Shown here in pieces: positions 12,603-24,560 of a stretch of 64,000 nt of DNA. Position 1 is the stretch's first letter. Every line of letters begins with the position of its first letter. The notes under the pieces are model-generated. The model was not told the origin of the DNA. It ran no database searches and was given only the letters and a program-made list of their open reading frames with translations. The DNA is from Rotaria socialis (Eukaryota; Rotifera; Eurotatoria; Philodinida; Philodinidae), in assembly GCA_905331475.1 (NCBI GenBank), contig CAJNYU010000028.1, positions 193,095 to 257,094 on the forward strand, in the 5' to 3' direction. The translations under genes and the position numbers were made by a program.

Positions 12603-13730
12603 ATGGTTTTGTTATTATTGTTGTACATCGTCATTGTTATGTCGACTGTGAGATTATTATCAGATAATTTTATTCAATCGCTCATTCGATATCTGCAATG
12701 GAAACACTATTTTCTAATAAAATTAATTGGATTTCTAACTATATTCATTTCATTAATAATCGTAATAAAAAATTCTTCTTATCAACAACGTTCATTATCA
12801 TTTCTTGCTTCAAAAAATCAATATGATTCTTTATCGGCACTAATTTTACAAAATCAAATCATCACTAAATTAAATCTAACTCGACCTACATTAGTGACAC
12901 CCCCAAATTATCTCGATCCATTTGTCTATTCTCGAATTCAGTTCACACATAACGATGAACAACGAACTGAAGCAAGTCGAAAATGGTGCCAAGCACAAAG
13001 TAAATTTATTCGACCGCAAGATCTTGAACCATACAAATGTAATGACGTAAAACAATTTGAAAATAGTGACCATTCATTTTGTCTCGATCCATTCGTACGC
13101 AATTCGTGTTTAATCATGTCTTTTGGAATGGGCAATCATCGTCTTAATAATACATTTGATAATCAATTGTATGATTGGGGTGGATGTCAATTACTCACAT
13201 TTGATCCTTATCAACAGCCAACTCAAACAAATACAACGAATATAATGATTCCTATTAAACAGAATTGGACTTTCTATCGAGTCGGTTTAACAGCATCGGC
13301 TGCTGTTGATGATAATTCAAATTTAATGACAATAAGAAAATTAGTTGAATACGTAAATCTTGATTCTGTAGGAACACGTATTGATATTCTTATAATTGAT
13401 ATTGACAATGCCAATGAATGGAATTTATTAGATGATAGTGATTTTATACTTTATTTATGTCGACATGTAAAACAATTAATAATAAAAACAAAACCAATAC
13501 ATTCAAAAAGATTTCAACATTATCGCATATATACAGTTAAACTAAACAAATGCTTTTCACTATTACGTCGACGTTCACGCCTCTATTTACTTGGACGACA
13601 CAATGAAATCGAAAGCGAATGGTCTTTAACAACATTTTCAATAAATCTTGGTTTATTTTGTGATGAAATTGACATGTCCATGTATTTGCTTGTCTACGGT
13701 CATCTATATCTTGTTAATACAAAACTTTAA
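12603..13730 (+). CDS. METTL24-like methyltransferase-domain protein
   Basis: This is a single-exon ORF of 375 residues. A type II-like membrane anchor lies near residues 37-57 (FLIKLIGFLTIFISLIIVI). The lumenal or extracellular part contains the family pattern: RKWCQAQSKF, a block with a CLDPF segment, SCLIMSFGMG (the motif I-like stretch), DNQLYDWGGCQLLTFDP and NWTFYRVGLTAS. IDILIIDIDNANEWNLL follows, matching the acidic strand where such folds often read D-I-E. This order matches metazoan methyltransferase-like protein 24 and its relatives, which are putative SAM-dependent enzymes without an established substrate. The canonical glycine-rich SAM loop is weak, so activity is uncertain. The start could also be the internal methionine at 12639 (MSTVRLL). 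CAATAG just upstream may be a trans-splice acceptor. Confidence 0.78.
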   Translation: MVLLLLLYIVIVMSTVRLLSDNFIQSLIRYLQWKHYFLIKLIGFLTIFISLIIVIKNSSYQQRSLSFLASKNQYDSLSALILQNQIITKLNLTRPTLVTPPNYLDPFVYSRIQFTHNDEQRTEASRKWCQAQSKFIRPQDLEPYKCNDVKQFENSDHSFCLDPFVRNSCLIMSFGMGNHRLNNTFDNQLYDWGGCQLLTFDPYQQPTQTNTTNIMIPIKQNWTFYRVGLTASAAVDDNSNLMTIRKLVEYVNLDSVGTRIDILIIDIDNANEWNLLDDSDFILYLCRHVKQLIIKTKPIHSKRFQHYRIYTVKLNKCFSLLRRRSRLYLLGRHNEIESEWSLTTFSINLGLFCDEIDMSMYLLVYGHLYLVNTKL

Positions 13731-13757
13731 TATTACAAATATTGTTTTTATTTTACA

Positions 13758-15654
13758 TTAAACACTTGTTTGTTTTAATATAGATGATAATTGTTTCTTT
13801 TTCGATTGCTGAATTGATTTTCGAGTGTTTGATGGTAATTTACCATAGCATGGCTTACAAACAGGTGCTGCGTCAACATCGAAAAATTTACTTTTTTCAT
13901 TCATTTTCTTCTCGCATATTGAACACGCAAAATGATCAGCGCAATATTTTTTATTACAGGCTGTATAAGCTAAAACAAAACATAGAAGAGCAAAATGAGA
14001 ACGTTGTTTACCCTATTTAGATCAACTTTATACCTCCTTCAGTAATAACACAATTACATATAAAACATGTTGAACCAAATAGAAAATGATAATCGGATTC
14101 GCAATAAGCTAGACCTTTGTTTTCAAAATGTTTACTACCATAGAATGGTTGAGCACAGCGAGCACAACAAAAATGCTAGAAAACAAGTGAGAAAAATAGG
14201 ATTCATGGTCAAGTATAAATTAAAATAGAACATACCTCAACATGCCATTGTTTGCCAAGAGCACTAATAACTCGATTATCGATTAAACGTCGGCAAGCAG
14301 CACATACAGGTATGTCAAGTTTATTGTGGCATGGAAGACAATATAATGAACCTCGTACTTCTCGACTATTTTCATCTAGTTCAGCTCTATAAAGAGAAAA
14401 TAACAATAATGTGCATTTCGGGGGNNNNNNNNNNAAAACAAAATGGGGCCTCTCCCCCCCCCCCCCCCCTGTTAGAATAATAAGCGGAATACTAACTGGC
14501 ATGAAGCGCATTGAAAATGATATGAATGATGAAAGTCACCTTTAAATTTCACATATTTATTATCAATCATTTGACTAAAATAAATAATATTTGAATAGTA
14601 AACACTTGAAGTGTTGTCCTTACTGGCATGTCGCACAACTTTGTTTTGATAAATGCGCATCTTTTGCCTTTTCCTTTACATGACAATCTCGACAAAGAGC
14701 TCTAGAAAAATGTATTTCAAAATAGAAACGCAAACGAACTTGTTTCTAAATACTAACTTTTCATTATATTTCGAAAAACCCGTTTCAATTAATGGTGCCT
14801 GACATAGTTGACAACGGAAACAATCCGGATGAAAACACTTTTGAAGTGCTCGAATAATTCGTCCAACAATAGCTTGTTCTAAATTATATTGAACAGAGAA
14901 AATAATTGAAGAAAATATCAAAATAAAACTTACTGCATTCTGCACAACAGGGTGCAAATAACATTTGAAAATCTCGTTCACAATATTTCCGATCTTCATG
15001 CTGTATGAAAACAAAAACAATTAGTTTGAAGGAAAAAGATCAATATTGAATAATTTACTTCAAAATATAATCCATTTTCAAATGGTTGAAAACATTGTGT
15101 ACAACTAGAGAAATGAATGAATAGCATTAGACATGAGAGGCAAAGCAGTATTGTCAGACCCTATTGGGAAATCTTGTTGCGACTAGAAGGCCATGCTTTC
15201 ATCACTCTTTTTGCAAAATTCCCATGGATAGACTTGGTGACCACGAGAATACACCTTAGTCGGTATATTTTCTTTTTGAAAGTTTTCCTAGTGTGTGTGA
15301 TTGTTTATTAGAGTTATCTACGAACCAACGTCTACCATTTGGTTTCCCCAGTCAATACAGGCTATGCTCTACAACCTAATTATCATGAGTTCTTCAAGAT
15401 GTGTTCTGATTCAACACATATAAACTCGAGTAATAGTGAATGAGGTTTCCTCGGATCATGCAGCATACTCTTTGGTACAGTATACATAAATCAGTCATTT
15501 TCAGCAAATAAAAAATCTCGAATTTTCTATTAGATAAAATTAACAAGACGTACACGAAGCACTTGGTGTGCCAAATATGACCAGCTGCATTCACAATTTG
15601 TTCATTGGTAGCAAATGCTTGATGACAATTGGCACAATCATTATCTGACAACAT
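13758..15654 (-). CDS. LIMS1: PINCH-family five-LIM-domain adaptor
   Basis: This encodes a scaffold of the ILK-PINCH-parvin complex at integrin adhesions. Five LIM domains are spread over about eight exons. LIM1 starts [20 protein letters not shown] and continues [18 protein letters not shown]2 has the PINCH signature [16 protein letters not shown] and [19 protein letters not shown]3 is split over the 14.5-14.7 kb exons ([14 protein letters not shown]). LIM4 has [20 protein letters not shown] and [16 protein letters not shown]5 has [11 protein letters not shown] to [12 protein letters not shown] basic tail ends [16 protein letters not shown]. The metal-binding Cys/His spacing is intact where it can be read. 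An N gap and poly-C tract lie inside the intron after LIM3 (14425-14469). The chosen start MLSDND aligns with the usual PINCH start, just after a strong acceptor; an upstream fusion is possible (see findings). The symbol is by family; LIMS1 and LIMS2 are not distinguishable here. Confidence 0.9.
14421..14469. other. Assembly gap (N10) with flanking homopolymers
   Basis: Ten Ns preceded by GGGG and followed shortly by a run of about 15 C. It lies within an intron of the PINCH gene, so coding sequence is probably unaffected. Confidence 0.9.
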
Positions 15655-15739
15655 GAGGCTAAAAGTAAAAATAAAAATAATTAACAAAATATCACACACA
15701 GATAGTGTTTAATTTTTTTCTCTCTTTCTCTCTCTGGAA

Positions 15740-16717
15740 CTACCAAAACATATTGATCGGCTTAAGAGGATTATCATCAATCTTTCGCCTGCGTTGACTT
15801 TTATTCTGAATATTATTTGCTATTTTCCTATCGGAATCTTTCTTGTCAAGTTCAAATGCTTCAAGTAGACTATTTAATAAATCAACAGTAGCCGACATAT
15901 CAGAAATATCATTCTTGACGCTGGATGTTCGTCGAGGATCATTTTTGTTTATTGTTGATCTTGGCGAGGAATTCATTGAAAAAGATTTATCAGTATCATT
16001 TGATATTGAGATTAAATCAGCAAGTGCGTGATTAAGTTGTGCTTCTTTGGTTAGTAATTCATCAAAACTAATTTCATGTCGTTTTCCTAATGCTAGTGCA
16101 GCTTCATCAATATTAGTACTTCGTGTTGCCATTTCTATTGGATTATTATTATTGTCAATAGTAGTATAGAATGACACTGGTGGCGGTGGCAAGTCTAGTT
16201 TACAATGATCTATGTCCAATGTTTCATAGATTTGTTCGTCGTTTTTTTCTTGTTCTTTATCTCCGGTGTATTGCTCTGGCTGTATTTCTACTCTAACCAT
16301 TTGATTGCCATTGGTGTTAGTCGAAGGAGAAATTGACGAACAGACGTTATTGTTGATGATGATGCCATTGTCACTGTTATCGACCTTGAATTTCAGTGTT
16401 CGTATAAACATGTGGCTACGATTAAATTCTGCTTCGTTAGAAATAACATCATTAACAATCGGTAACAAATTCTGAGCACTTGCATAAGGGCTTAGACTTG
16501 CGCGTGCTTCAAACTCTTTAACTAATTTTGAAACCGATCGATTATCTAATTTTTCAATGGCAGATGTTGATGAAGAATTTTTCAAATTCTCCAGTTGTCG
16601 TTCTTGAAAATGATTCACCGTTGGTTTCATACAAGTCAGAGCTTTTGTTATGTCTTGTTGACTAACACAAAATCGTTGTTGTTTAAAGCGTTGATATTGT
16701 GAACGTTTTCGTTCCAT
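15740..16717 (-). CDS. 325-codon ORF with LD-motif-like segments, upstream of PINCH
   Basis: This open exon begins MERKRSQYQRFKQQRF and is hydrophilic and Ser/Asn-rich. It has conserved-looking helical islands: SVSKLVKEFEARASLSP near residues 63-79, a proline patch (LDLPPPPVSFY), SFDELLTKEAQLNHALADLI, and ATVDLLNSLLEAFEL near the C-terminus. The last resembles the LD motif of paxillin and talin- or FAK-binding adaptors (L-D-x-L-L-x-x-L), but is not exact. It ends in TAG. That TAG overlaps a possible splice donor (TTTTG|GTAGTT), and splicing to the acceptor at 15659 would fuse it in frame to PINCH LIM1 (NMFCLMLSDND). It is therefore either an N-terminal extension of PINCH or a separate upstream gene only 85 nt away. 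Function is inferred only. Confidence 0.6.
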   Translation of the reverse strand: MERKRSQYQRFKQQRFCVSQQDITKALTCMKPTVNHFQERQLENLKNSSSTSAIEKLDNRSVSKLVKEFEARASLSPYASAQNLLPIVNDVISNEAEFNRSHMFIRTLKFKVDNSDNGIIINNNVCSSISPSTNTNGNQMVRVEIQPEQYTGDKEQEKNDEQIYETLDIDHCKLDLPPPPVSFYTTIDNNNNPIEMATRSTNIDEAALALGKRHEISFDELLTKEAQLNHALADLISISNDTDKSFSMNSSPRSTINKNDPRRTSSVKNDISDMSATVDLLNSLLEAFELDKKDSDRKIANNIQNKSQRRRKIDDNPLKPINMFW

Positions 16718-17315
16718 ACTACTCTTCTTCTTTCTTTAGTATTCTGATTGAACGTTTATTAAATACGCGTATGCATTCTGATTACGTGATCCGTATTTCT
16801 TACATCATTAAAAAAAAGAAATTTAACGGTTAAAACTTCCGAACAGAAAAGAAATCTGAGACGATAAGAGACTAATGCTGATGCGCACTAGTGATCATCA
16901 ATTGCATATCGATGTATACATATATCAACGAAATGAAATAGAAGTTTATTATTTTATAGGTCTTCTGTGTAGCAAAAAAAAAATTTGATCGTTAAATAAA
17001 TATTCTTTTATTTCATGACCATGAATAAAATGGCAAGGAGTTCAATTTAAACTTACCTATATTATATTTGATCCCTGAGTAATTAAAAAATTACATCTAG
17101 AATTAAAAACACAAGATTTTCACAGGCTTTTATTTTCTTAGTAATAAAATACACAAAAAAGAATAAGTCGAATTGTGAGTATGAATTAACAAAAGAGAAG
17201 AACACTAAATGATATGGATACAGGCACCAAAAAGACAACATAATATCACAGTTTATTTTAGATACTACCGGTCTATAAATGAGCAGTTAACGTGGGATTA
17301 TTAGTGTCCATTAGA
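16718..17315. other. Intergenic, nothing recognised
   Basis: About 0.6 kb of AT-rich spacer between two minus-strand genes. No ORF, RNA or repeat is evident. Confidence 0.6.
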
Positions 17316-18819
17316 CTACTTTTTTAGATTGAGTATTCCGTCATTATTGTTAAATATATTTGGAATCGAATCTCCAAAATAAACCTTTGTATTTTGTGAT
17401 AATGCTTGATACTTTGACCATTGAAGAAATTCGGGTGTTAATTTCATTTTATTTGACTCTGCTTCTGTATCACTCTTATATTTATTTGCATCAGCCATTG
17501 AACGTTCTCGAGCTAAATGCATTTCAGCTTCAATTTCAGCAATACGTTTTTCACTTTCTTTGCCTAGAATTTTTTGTTCATATTGAATTTGAGCTACTTG
17601 TGCTAATTTTTCAGCTTCAATTACAGCACGACGACGATCAGTTTCAGCTTCTTTTTCGACTACTTTTTGATGAGCAGTTGTTATCATATATCTATATAAT
17701 ATTTTATTAGATGATTTATAAATGAGTCTATTCAGTATACTTACTGAGTTTTTTCTTGTTCCATAGTTTCATAATTACGACGAATAGCTTCAGGAATTTT
17801 TGGTTTTGTTACTTGAAATAAACAATACAAATTAAATAAGATATATACTCGATTCAAGCTATAGATCCGGTTTTGACTCTAGCATTATGGATTCTGAGTT
17901 TTACACAAAACAAAGTCGTACGCAACGATTATGAAAACTGCTTTGGATATCACAGGAAGTCATGAGAAAAAAAAATACTAAAATAAGAAGTTTTCGTCAA
18001 CATACTAAATATGAGAAAAAAATTATCGTAACGACCACTCTTTCATCTTAATTATAAATATTTTGGTAATTGTATCAATGAAATTATTTATAAAATAGAT
18101 TCAGATATTTATTCAGAATAGCGTCATATTCATTTGTTTATTACCTCGAATTGAAGTAACATAAAGACCAGGCGCTAGTATATTTAAATCATTTTGTAAT
18201 GTTCTTTTTAAATGATCATCAATACTTGAAAATAAATCAATATAAACTTCCTGAAGTGTATGTACCTTTAAAAATAACAATCATTATATTTCTAAATATG
18301 ACACTTGTCTTTTGCTTATTATTTACCGAACAAAATTGATTAACTTCATGATGAATTTTATCGAATATTAATGTTCGATCGTAATTAACAGTATAGTTTC
18401 GCACAATATCAAGAACAGCATCACGACCTAATATATTAACAACTTCGATTTTATCGAAATAAATCATAGTGCCACCGCTTGTACCACAAGGAATGTTTTT
18501 CACTAGAAAACAAATGACTGTTCGAAAAATAATGAATAGCGTGAATTATTACCCTGGTCTGTTTCTAACGTTGTTTGAACAATTTTACACGAGGTCAAAA
18601 ATGGTATCATAACGTGAAAGCCAGGTGAAGTCATTGATGTGAGGAGGGCACCTCCTCTTTAAAAACAACAGATAAATAAATCAATGATATTATTAATTAG
18701 AAACAATGATTTTTCACTTACCTGTAATATATACCAACATGCCCTTCAGGCACTTGATGAATACTCAGAGCAAAAATAGCAGCAACGATTACCAGAGCAG
18801 TTAACCATTTAGCAATCAT
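17316..18819 (-). CDS. ERLIN2: Erlin (ER lipid-raft SPFH/prohibitin-domain protein)
   Basis: Erlin-1/2 form a large ER-membrane ring that binds IP3 receptors and recruits the ubiquitin ligase RNF170 for ER-associated degradation; they also act in lipid homeostasis. The gene has about six exons. The N-terminal anchor is [20 protein letters not shown], then [18 protein letters not shown]. The SPFH core includes [40 protein letters not shown] and [20 protein letters not shown]. The C-terminal coiled coil has [20 protein letters not shown] and ends [20 protein letters not shown] then [10 protein letters not shown], matching erlins closely. Length, about 330 residues, is normal for the family. The start is placed four bases after an acceptor-like TTATAG. 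Erlin-1 versus erlin-2 cannot be decided; the gene is probably a single ancestral erlin. Confidence 0.92.
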
Positions 18820-19226
18820 CACTATAATAGTTGAACAATAGAAGTGATTTGCTATCTAATAGAGTAAATAAAAGAACATTGTGGATGAAAGGAAAAGCAA
18901 CCCCGACAAATCAAATAAGGAACAAAATGTTGATGATGATGAGTCATCATGGTTTTATTATATGAACAATCATTCGAAATTATATATACAAAATTAAAGG
19001 ATTAATTTTTCATGGATTTCAGTAGCATTATCTGTTTATTTATTTTCTTAACATTATTTTTCCTGGAGAGTAAAGAACGAACAACTGGCGTCACCTGTAG
19101 AAAATATTCCTTTGAGTCAACCCAAATATTCTTAAAAGTTAGAAAAGTCGTTTAAAGAATCAGAGTAAAAACATATTAGAAAAACATTGGAAAGAACTAG
19201 AAAGTTAAGTACACTGTACAAGTAAG

Positions 19227-19274
19227 GGTGTGGGTGAGGTTATTATAGAGAACCAAATAAGAAACACCCACACC
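19227..19274. repeat. 10-bp inverted repeat, 28-nt loop
   Basis: GGTGTGGGTG and its exact reverse complement CACCCACACC flank 28 nt. Confidence 0.75.
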
Positions 19275-19337
19275 ACTGGAAAAATTTGTTGGTGAACAGG
19301 AAATATGAATAACGGAATTTTTTGAAAAAAGTCATAA

Positions 19338-19359
19338 ATAAGGTGTATAAACACCTTAT
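19338..19359. repeat. 22-bp hairpin
   Basis: Nine-base arms ATAAGGTGT and ACACCTTAT around ATAA. Function unknown. Confidence 0.75.
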
Positions 19360-20620
19360 TGTGTCTCGCTGATGATGATATATCTCAGCACATATTTCAT
19401 CACTTTTATTTTCAAATACTCTCTATATTTTGATGATGGAAATAATCATCATTCGAATTTTTCTTACCAATAAACAAACTTTTAAATGTGTCTTTGTCAT
19501 TATTGTACGTACAAAACTAAGTTTACACAAAATGGGATAATCAACAGCACGAAGAGTACTTTCCATAGACCAATGATTCAAGACTTAGCCATTTGATTCT
19601 ATAATAAATTTCATGTAAGATCATTGTATCGGTTCGTGTATAAGCAATATCATCGGATAACCATCTCAGCCATGTTAAATAACTAGTAGAGCTGATGAAT
19701 GTGTCATATTGGTACTCAATTATTCTTCTCGTACATGCTAATAACTATACATGTATACGCGCCTAATAGACTAGGACGAAGAACACCGGCGAATACAATA
19801 AAATTATCGTATGTTCTATGCTATGAATGAACACCTAATCAGAGAATCACTGTCTATGTTTGTTTTATAGCGAACCGAAAATTCTCATAGGTCAAAAGCG
19901 AACTTCACATTGAATATACGAATATTTAACTACCTGATAAGTACACGCATCTAGCTGCTACTTAGATCGTTAAAAATAACACCAGTGCACCGTCGACGTA
20001 TTCAATGGCGCCAGGAAGTCCGTTAAATTTTGAACATCGTCAGTACGTATATTTGAATTCGCCTAAAGCTATATAATTGTATTTACTTCTTTTTCTTCTT
20101 CAGATTAGTCAGGATGCGGTAGATAGACGAAAGTGCTAGACACAAAAGAGACCAATGACACATTAGGTTAGTCTAAACTTAACCCCAGGATATTTTTAGT
20201 CCGAATAATTACTCATGACAACTATGCAGAAGTGTCGGGCTAGGCATAGATTCGCTGGGGGATGCAGTGGGCTACTTATGCTGCGTATCTTCATCAATGT
20301 TTCGCTTACTGGAGAAGTCGATACGAAACTCGAAATGGTAAATAGCATCGATAAAATTAATTATTTTCTTTCTTATAAAGATCAAGAAAATGATAGCAAT
20401 CGTAGAAACGATAACTGACTTCAATAGTTAATTATACATTCTGATTCAGCCTTATTGCAATTCCAGGTACAAGAGATAGTTTTCTTTCAAAAAGAAAATT
20501 CTATTTAAATAATTGTCAACAGTAAAAAAACTCTATTTTCCCTGAACAATGACCAGGGATTCATAGCATATAAATGCCATTATTAAAATCATATTCCAAA
20601 TTGAACGTAGCAGTTTCATT

Positions 20621-22891
20621 TTATGGATTCGACAATGTCTGAATTTCTGATGCTGACAGTTCACGGCTATACAAATAAAACTCATCCATTGTACCAGTAA
20701 AAGAGCTTCCATACCCTGGGGCACAGTATGTGAAACCTTTATCGCTGCCTAGTATAATATACATCGGAACACCGGAGGCTGAAAAAGTAATGCTACCAGT
20801 TGTCGAATATAAAGTACCATTTATATACAATTGAATGCCATTAATGGCACTGTACGTATATCCAATATGCGTCCAACTGTTCAATGGAAGAATGGGACCA
20901 CTTAATATTACGTTGCCACCGTTCCAGAGACACGCCTTTAAAGAGCCAGTCGAATTTATCACTAAAAAGTGAACGCACCAACCTGATAACTTGTGTACAA
21001 AAACTAATGTAGATTCTGTATAGTTTTTCATTGGCTGTACCCATAAAGATATACTAAAAGGGTGATTATTGATGCCCAAAAAGTAAAAGGGACTATATGT
21101 GTGATAAAGATATGGACCAGAACTAAATCGAGCAGCTTCATTCACTACTCCAGCTGTGAATGTCACATTGCCAAACGAAGTTCCATTAATACCATTAGGA
21201 CCATTATCGATCAGAGAACTACTGTCGAAAGAATAATAAACGTATAGTGTAGCGTCATTCAAAATTTCAGAAGCAGTTTTTGCTATTGACTCATATCGCA
21301 CTTGATCTATGCGACCATTGAAACATACCGTACTGCTCGAATTGTAAATAGCACCAATGGTTGTTGTACCCGATGCATCCTGATAGGCAGTCGCCGAACT
21401 CGAACCATCCAGTACCCCATTGAGCCACACAGATTGTGTCTGCGTGATCATGTCATAGACACAAGCAACATGATACCACGTGTTGATTGTCATTAAAGTT
21501 GCGCCTTGGGTGCCATTGGTGTAGATTGCGCAATATAGTCTGTTAGTTCGAGTCATGAAATCAAAGCATAAGTTGGCGCTAGTTGATGGACACTGACTGA
21601 AAATACCGTAGTCGTTAGCTGTTGAGCTAGTTAGATAGATCCATGCTTCGATTGTGAAACTGCGCGAATTCAAAGGTAGGTGGTTCGATGTGATGGAAAC
21701 ATATTGGGATGCGGATTGAACGAGATTAAGGGCGGTCCCATATCCGAGAAAGCTGGTCGTATAGGTTCCACTTCCTATGAGAGTACCATCGTAGTCACCA
21801 TATAGATCGAGAGTATTGTTGTCGAATGGCCAGAAAGCGATGACTAAGAGTACAGTCGTTGCTAAAAGTATAGAACAAATAACCGACAGTATAGGTATTA
21901 GAGTAAAACTGAATCCTATTTAAGAGAGCCTCTTTTTTATTTTTATCGTGAAAATCGTTGCAAAACATGATTCAACACGTTGAGGAATTTCCTTGTTAGC
22001 GAATTCAATTAGAGTTATGTTAGAGCGTTTCATACAATCGGAGTGAATTAACAATATTAATTAAGTTGCTTCGGTCAAAAATAAAATGAACTGTTGAGTG
22101 GTTCACATTTATATTAGAATAATAGAATCACTTGATGATATTAATATAGCTATTAAATGTGAATCCCTTAACACTTAATATTTAATGTTAAGTCATTATT
22201 TTAAAGTTAGTTTTTAATCAAATGTAAATGGTGCATTACTAACTAGTGTTTGTGTTTGTGGTTGTGTCTGTCTTTGTCGTAGGTAACAGAATCACCATTA
22301 TAATTGTACCAACCGCAACTAGAAGTACACCAACAAGCAGCCCGGATGTAAGACAGCAACATGGCGAGCAAGGGATGCATACTCGCCTCTTTGACTGTTT
22401 CTTCGTTTCGGTACTCAAGATAGTATTGTTTTGTCGTCGCTCACCACTACCGACATCTGACGAGTCAGTCGTACAAAAAGGTGACTTCCTCGCTAAAGAT
22501 AAGAGGAATCAAAAGTTATGCATTTATTCGGAAGAGGTTCAAAAATTGAATGAATTACCGTCGTCGAGTCGCATGATCTTCTGAAAGAAAAAATTCTCAG
22601 AATTATATTACTTAACTATTCAATGAAAGATTATAGGAGATCATCTGTCAAGGGGAAAAAACAGTTAGTAGCCCTTTTGGTGGAATTAAATATGTATGCT
22701 GCTAATACCTGGTTAGACGGAGAACGTTGAGAATGACTGTTGACGTTTTTGTTATTCTTAGAGTTATGAGACTGTGGCCTGACTCTGTATATGATATATT
22801 CTTTCATCTTTGAACTTGGTGTTAATTTTTTACTGCTTGTTTTTGAACCCTTGCTGATCATGTTAATTGAAGAAATTTGAGACACACTCAT
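20621..22891 (-). CDS. Type II membrane protein with two LamG-like lectin domains
   Basis: Four exons: 22709-22891, 22559-22580 (22 nt), 22244-22492 and 20621-21861. All junctions checked keep frame. The N-terminal region of about 115 residues is cytoplasmic and basic, and it is followed by a Cys-rich juxtamembrane stretch (RRVCIPCSPCCC). A membrane span (GLLVGVLLVAVGTIIMVILL) and a Thr-rich stalk (TTKTDTTTNTNTS) come next. The ectodomain has two concanavalin A-like/LamG-like jelly-roll units: SFTIEAWIYLTSS, NTWYHVACVYD, SVWLNGVLDG, and again PFSISLWVQPM, NSWTHIGYTYS, LYINGTLYST, ending MDEFYLYSRELSASEIQTLS. These folds usually bind glycans or proteins on cell surfaces; the ligand is unknown. 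A paralogue with the same layout lies at 62480-63924. Intron length and codon use match the neighbours, so it is not a recent transfer. Confidence 0.82.
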
Positions 22892-22989
22892 TGTGTTCGA
22901 TGGTTCTGATTTGATCGAAGTGAAATGAACACTGTTGTTTAAGACTCTTACCTAGACAAGAATCCAATGTAATCAAAAAATCAAAAAAA

Positions 22990-23190
22990 AAAGAAATATC
23001 AACATTTTTATGATCAAAGTGTTGAACGTGTTGTTCTTGTCTCTTCGCCCGTTTAACTTTCATTGTTCCCAATCGTTGCAAATCTGTAGAATGTGAATTC
23101 ACTGCTTTTAAAAACAATGTTTCTTCTTGGTGAAACTTGAATGAATGCTGGCTGCCAAGAAAAGCTTCTACAATCCAATAACTGGAGTTA
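22990..23190 (-). CDS. Unassigned coding-like exon
   Basis: An open minus-strand stretch reads SNSSYWIVEAFLGSQHSFKF then HQEETLFLKAVNSHSTDLQR and MKVKRAKRQEQHVQHFDHKN. The composition looks protein-coding but no ATG, clear donor or family is evident. It lies just upstream of the LamG-like gene and could be an alternative 5' exon, though I found no in-frame splice. Low confidence. Confidence 0.3.
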
Positions 23191-24258
23191 CTATTCAAAA
23201 ATGTAAAATCAAAATAATAATTTCATTCGCATGCAGCTGCTTGAAAAAAAACAATGCTACGTTGGTGGAAGCTCATTTATATTCATTTCATAGTTCTAGA
23301 GATAATGTGAATTATTTCGTTGCTGTCTTGTATGGTTTCATCTCTCACATTTTTAAATAAAGCACACGATGCAAAATGCATTCTTATGGATTTGATTTCT
23401 AATTAAACATTGGCTATAAATCTAGCTTGTTGAAATGCAGCTACCTGGCAGTTAGAAAATAGAAATTGTAAACAGAAAATTTCGTTTGAAACTCGCATGA
23501 AGTTTTCACGTGTGCCCTTTCTATCGTTTAAGACGCGTACATATATATATATATATCAAATCTATATAGTATGTATAATAATTGCTTAATATAGATCAGT
23601 CCTCATGTCGAACTATTTCTCTGATGATGTATAATAAACTATTACACATTTTTTTCTGTTACATGTCCTATTGTTTTCTGATTTCGGTAGAGTCCAACAA
23701 ATGCAATGAAGCAAAGTACATCGCGCAATAGCAGTAATCATTTTTTAAAATATAGAATACAGTACAGCATTCAATTATTCATTCAAAACGTTCCAATTTT
23801 CATTTGAATTGTTAAAACATATCCTTTATTTTCGTCTTAGGACTCAAAAAAATTCTCAAAATCGAACAATTTCATCGTCTCTGTTCTAAGTCATTCAATG
23901 TCGATAATGTATGCCATTATTGAAATCATCCTTCTCTACGGTAGTAGGGAATCCTCAAGATAGATGGATATCAATAAGAATTTTCAAGAAGTATAGTGTG
24001 TTTTCATGTTAGTGTCATGGATGCGATTTCTTTGTTGACACTCTCTGTAAACTGGATATAATGTCTTTTCTCCGGATAGGTGGATACTGCTGCAGAGTAT
24101 TGCTTATTTAGATTTGCGTTGGATATCATTCTGTGCATATCGCTTAGATTGGATAAATTTATAACAAAAATATCACGTCCTCACGCATGCCATCGTGCAT
24201 AAAAACATTGATACGAATATTAATGTGCAGATTCATATCTAAACCGCCCTCCCTGTAT

Positions 24259-24319
24259 TAGAAGCCCCCGGGCGCTTCGAAATCATCCACTGTTCAAAGT
24301 TTTTTAGCAGGGGCTTCTA
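24259..24319. repeat. Short inverted repeat around GC-rich patch
   Basis: TAGAAGCCCC and GGGGCTTCTA are exact inverted copies 41 nt apart, in a locally GC-rich patch (CCCGGGCGCTTCG). Possibly the remnant of a small palindromic element. Confidence 0.5.
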
Positions 24320-24560
24320 TTAATGTGAGGCTACTCATATGACTTTCTGACAGTAATTTCGAAAAGCATAAATTAAGAGAATCATTGTTTCAGTATGATC
24401 TTAACTATGTATTAGTATAAAGTTCAAATAATCTTACAACACTGAAATTTTATATAGAGATACATAAAACAATATACTAATGTATGCAATAAATTATCAA
24501 AAAAAACAAAGGAAAAAGAAAAAGAAGTAGAAATAATTTTAATATTGAATTGTAACTTAC

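Larger units (their letters stand above)
18820..20620. other. Intergenic with two short hairpins
   Basis: About 1.8 kb without a supported gene. It contains an inverted repeat GGTGTGGGTG/CACCCACACC (19227-19236 and 19265-19274) and a 22-bp hairpin ATAAGGTGT-ATAA-ACACCTTAT (19338-19359). The ORF at 20215-20418 shows nothing recognisable. Confidence 0.55.

Noticed and set aside
17360-17710. Plus-strand 116-codon ORF
   Set aside because: Antisense shadow of the erlin coiled-coil exon.
19227-19236. GGGTGTGGGTG as telomere-like sequence (bdelloid TGTGGG type)
   Set aside because: Only one full unit is present, with no tandem array.
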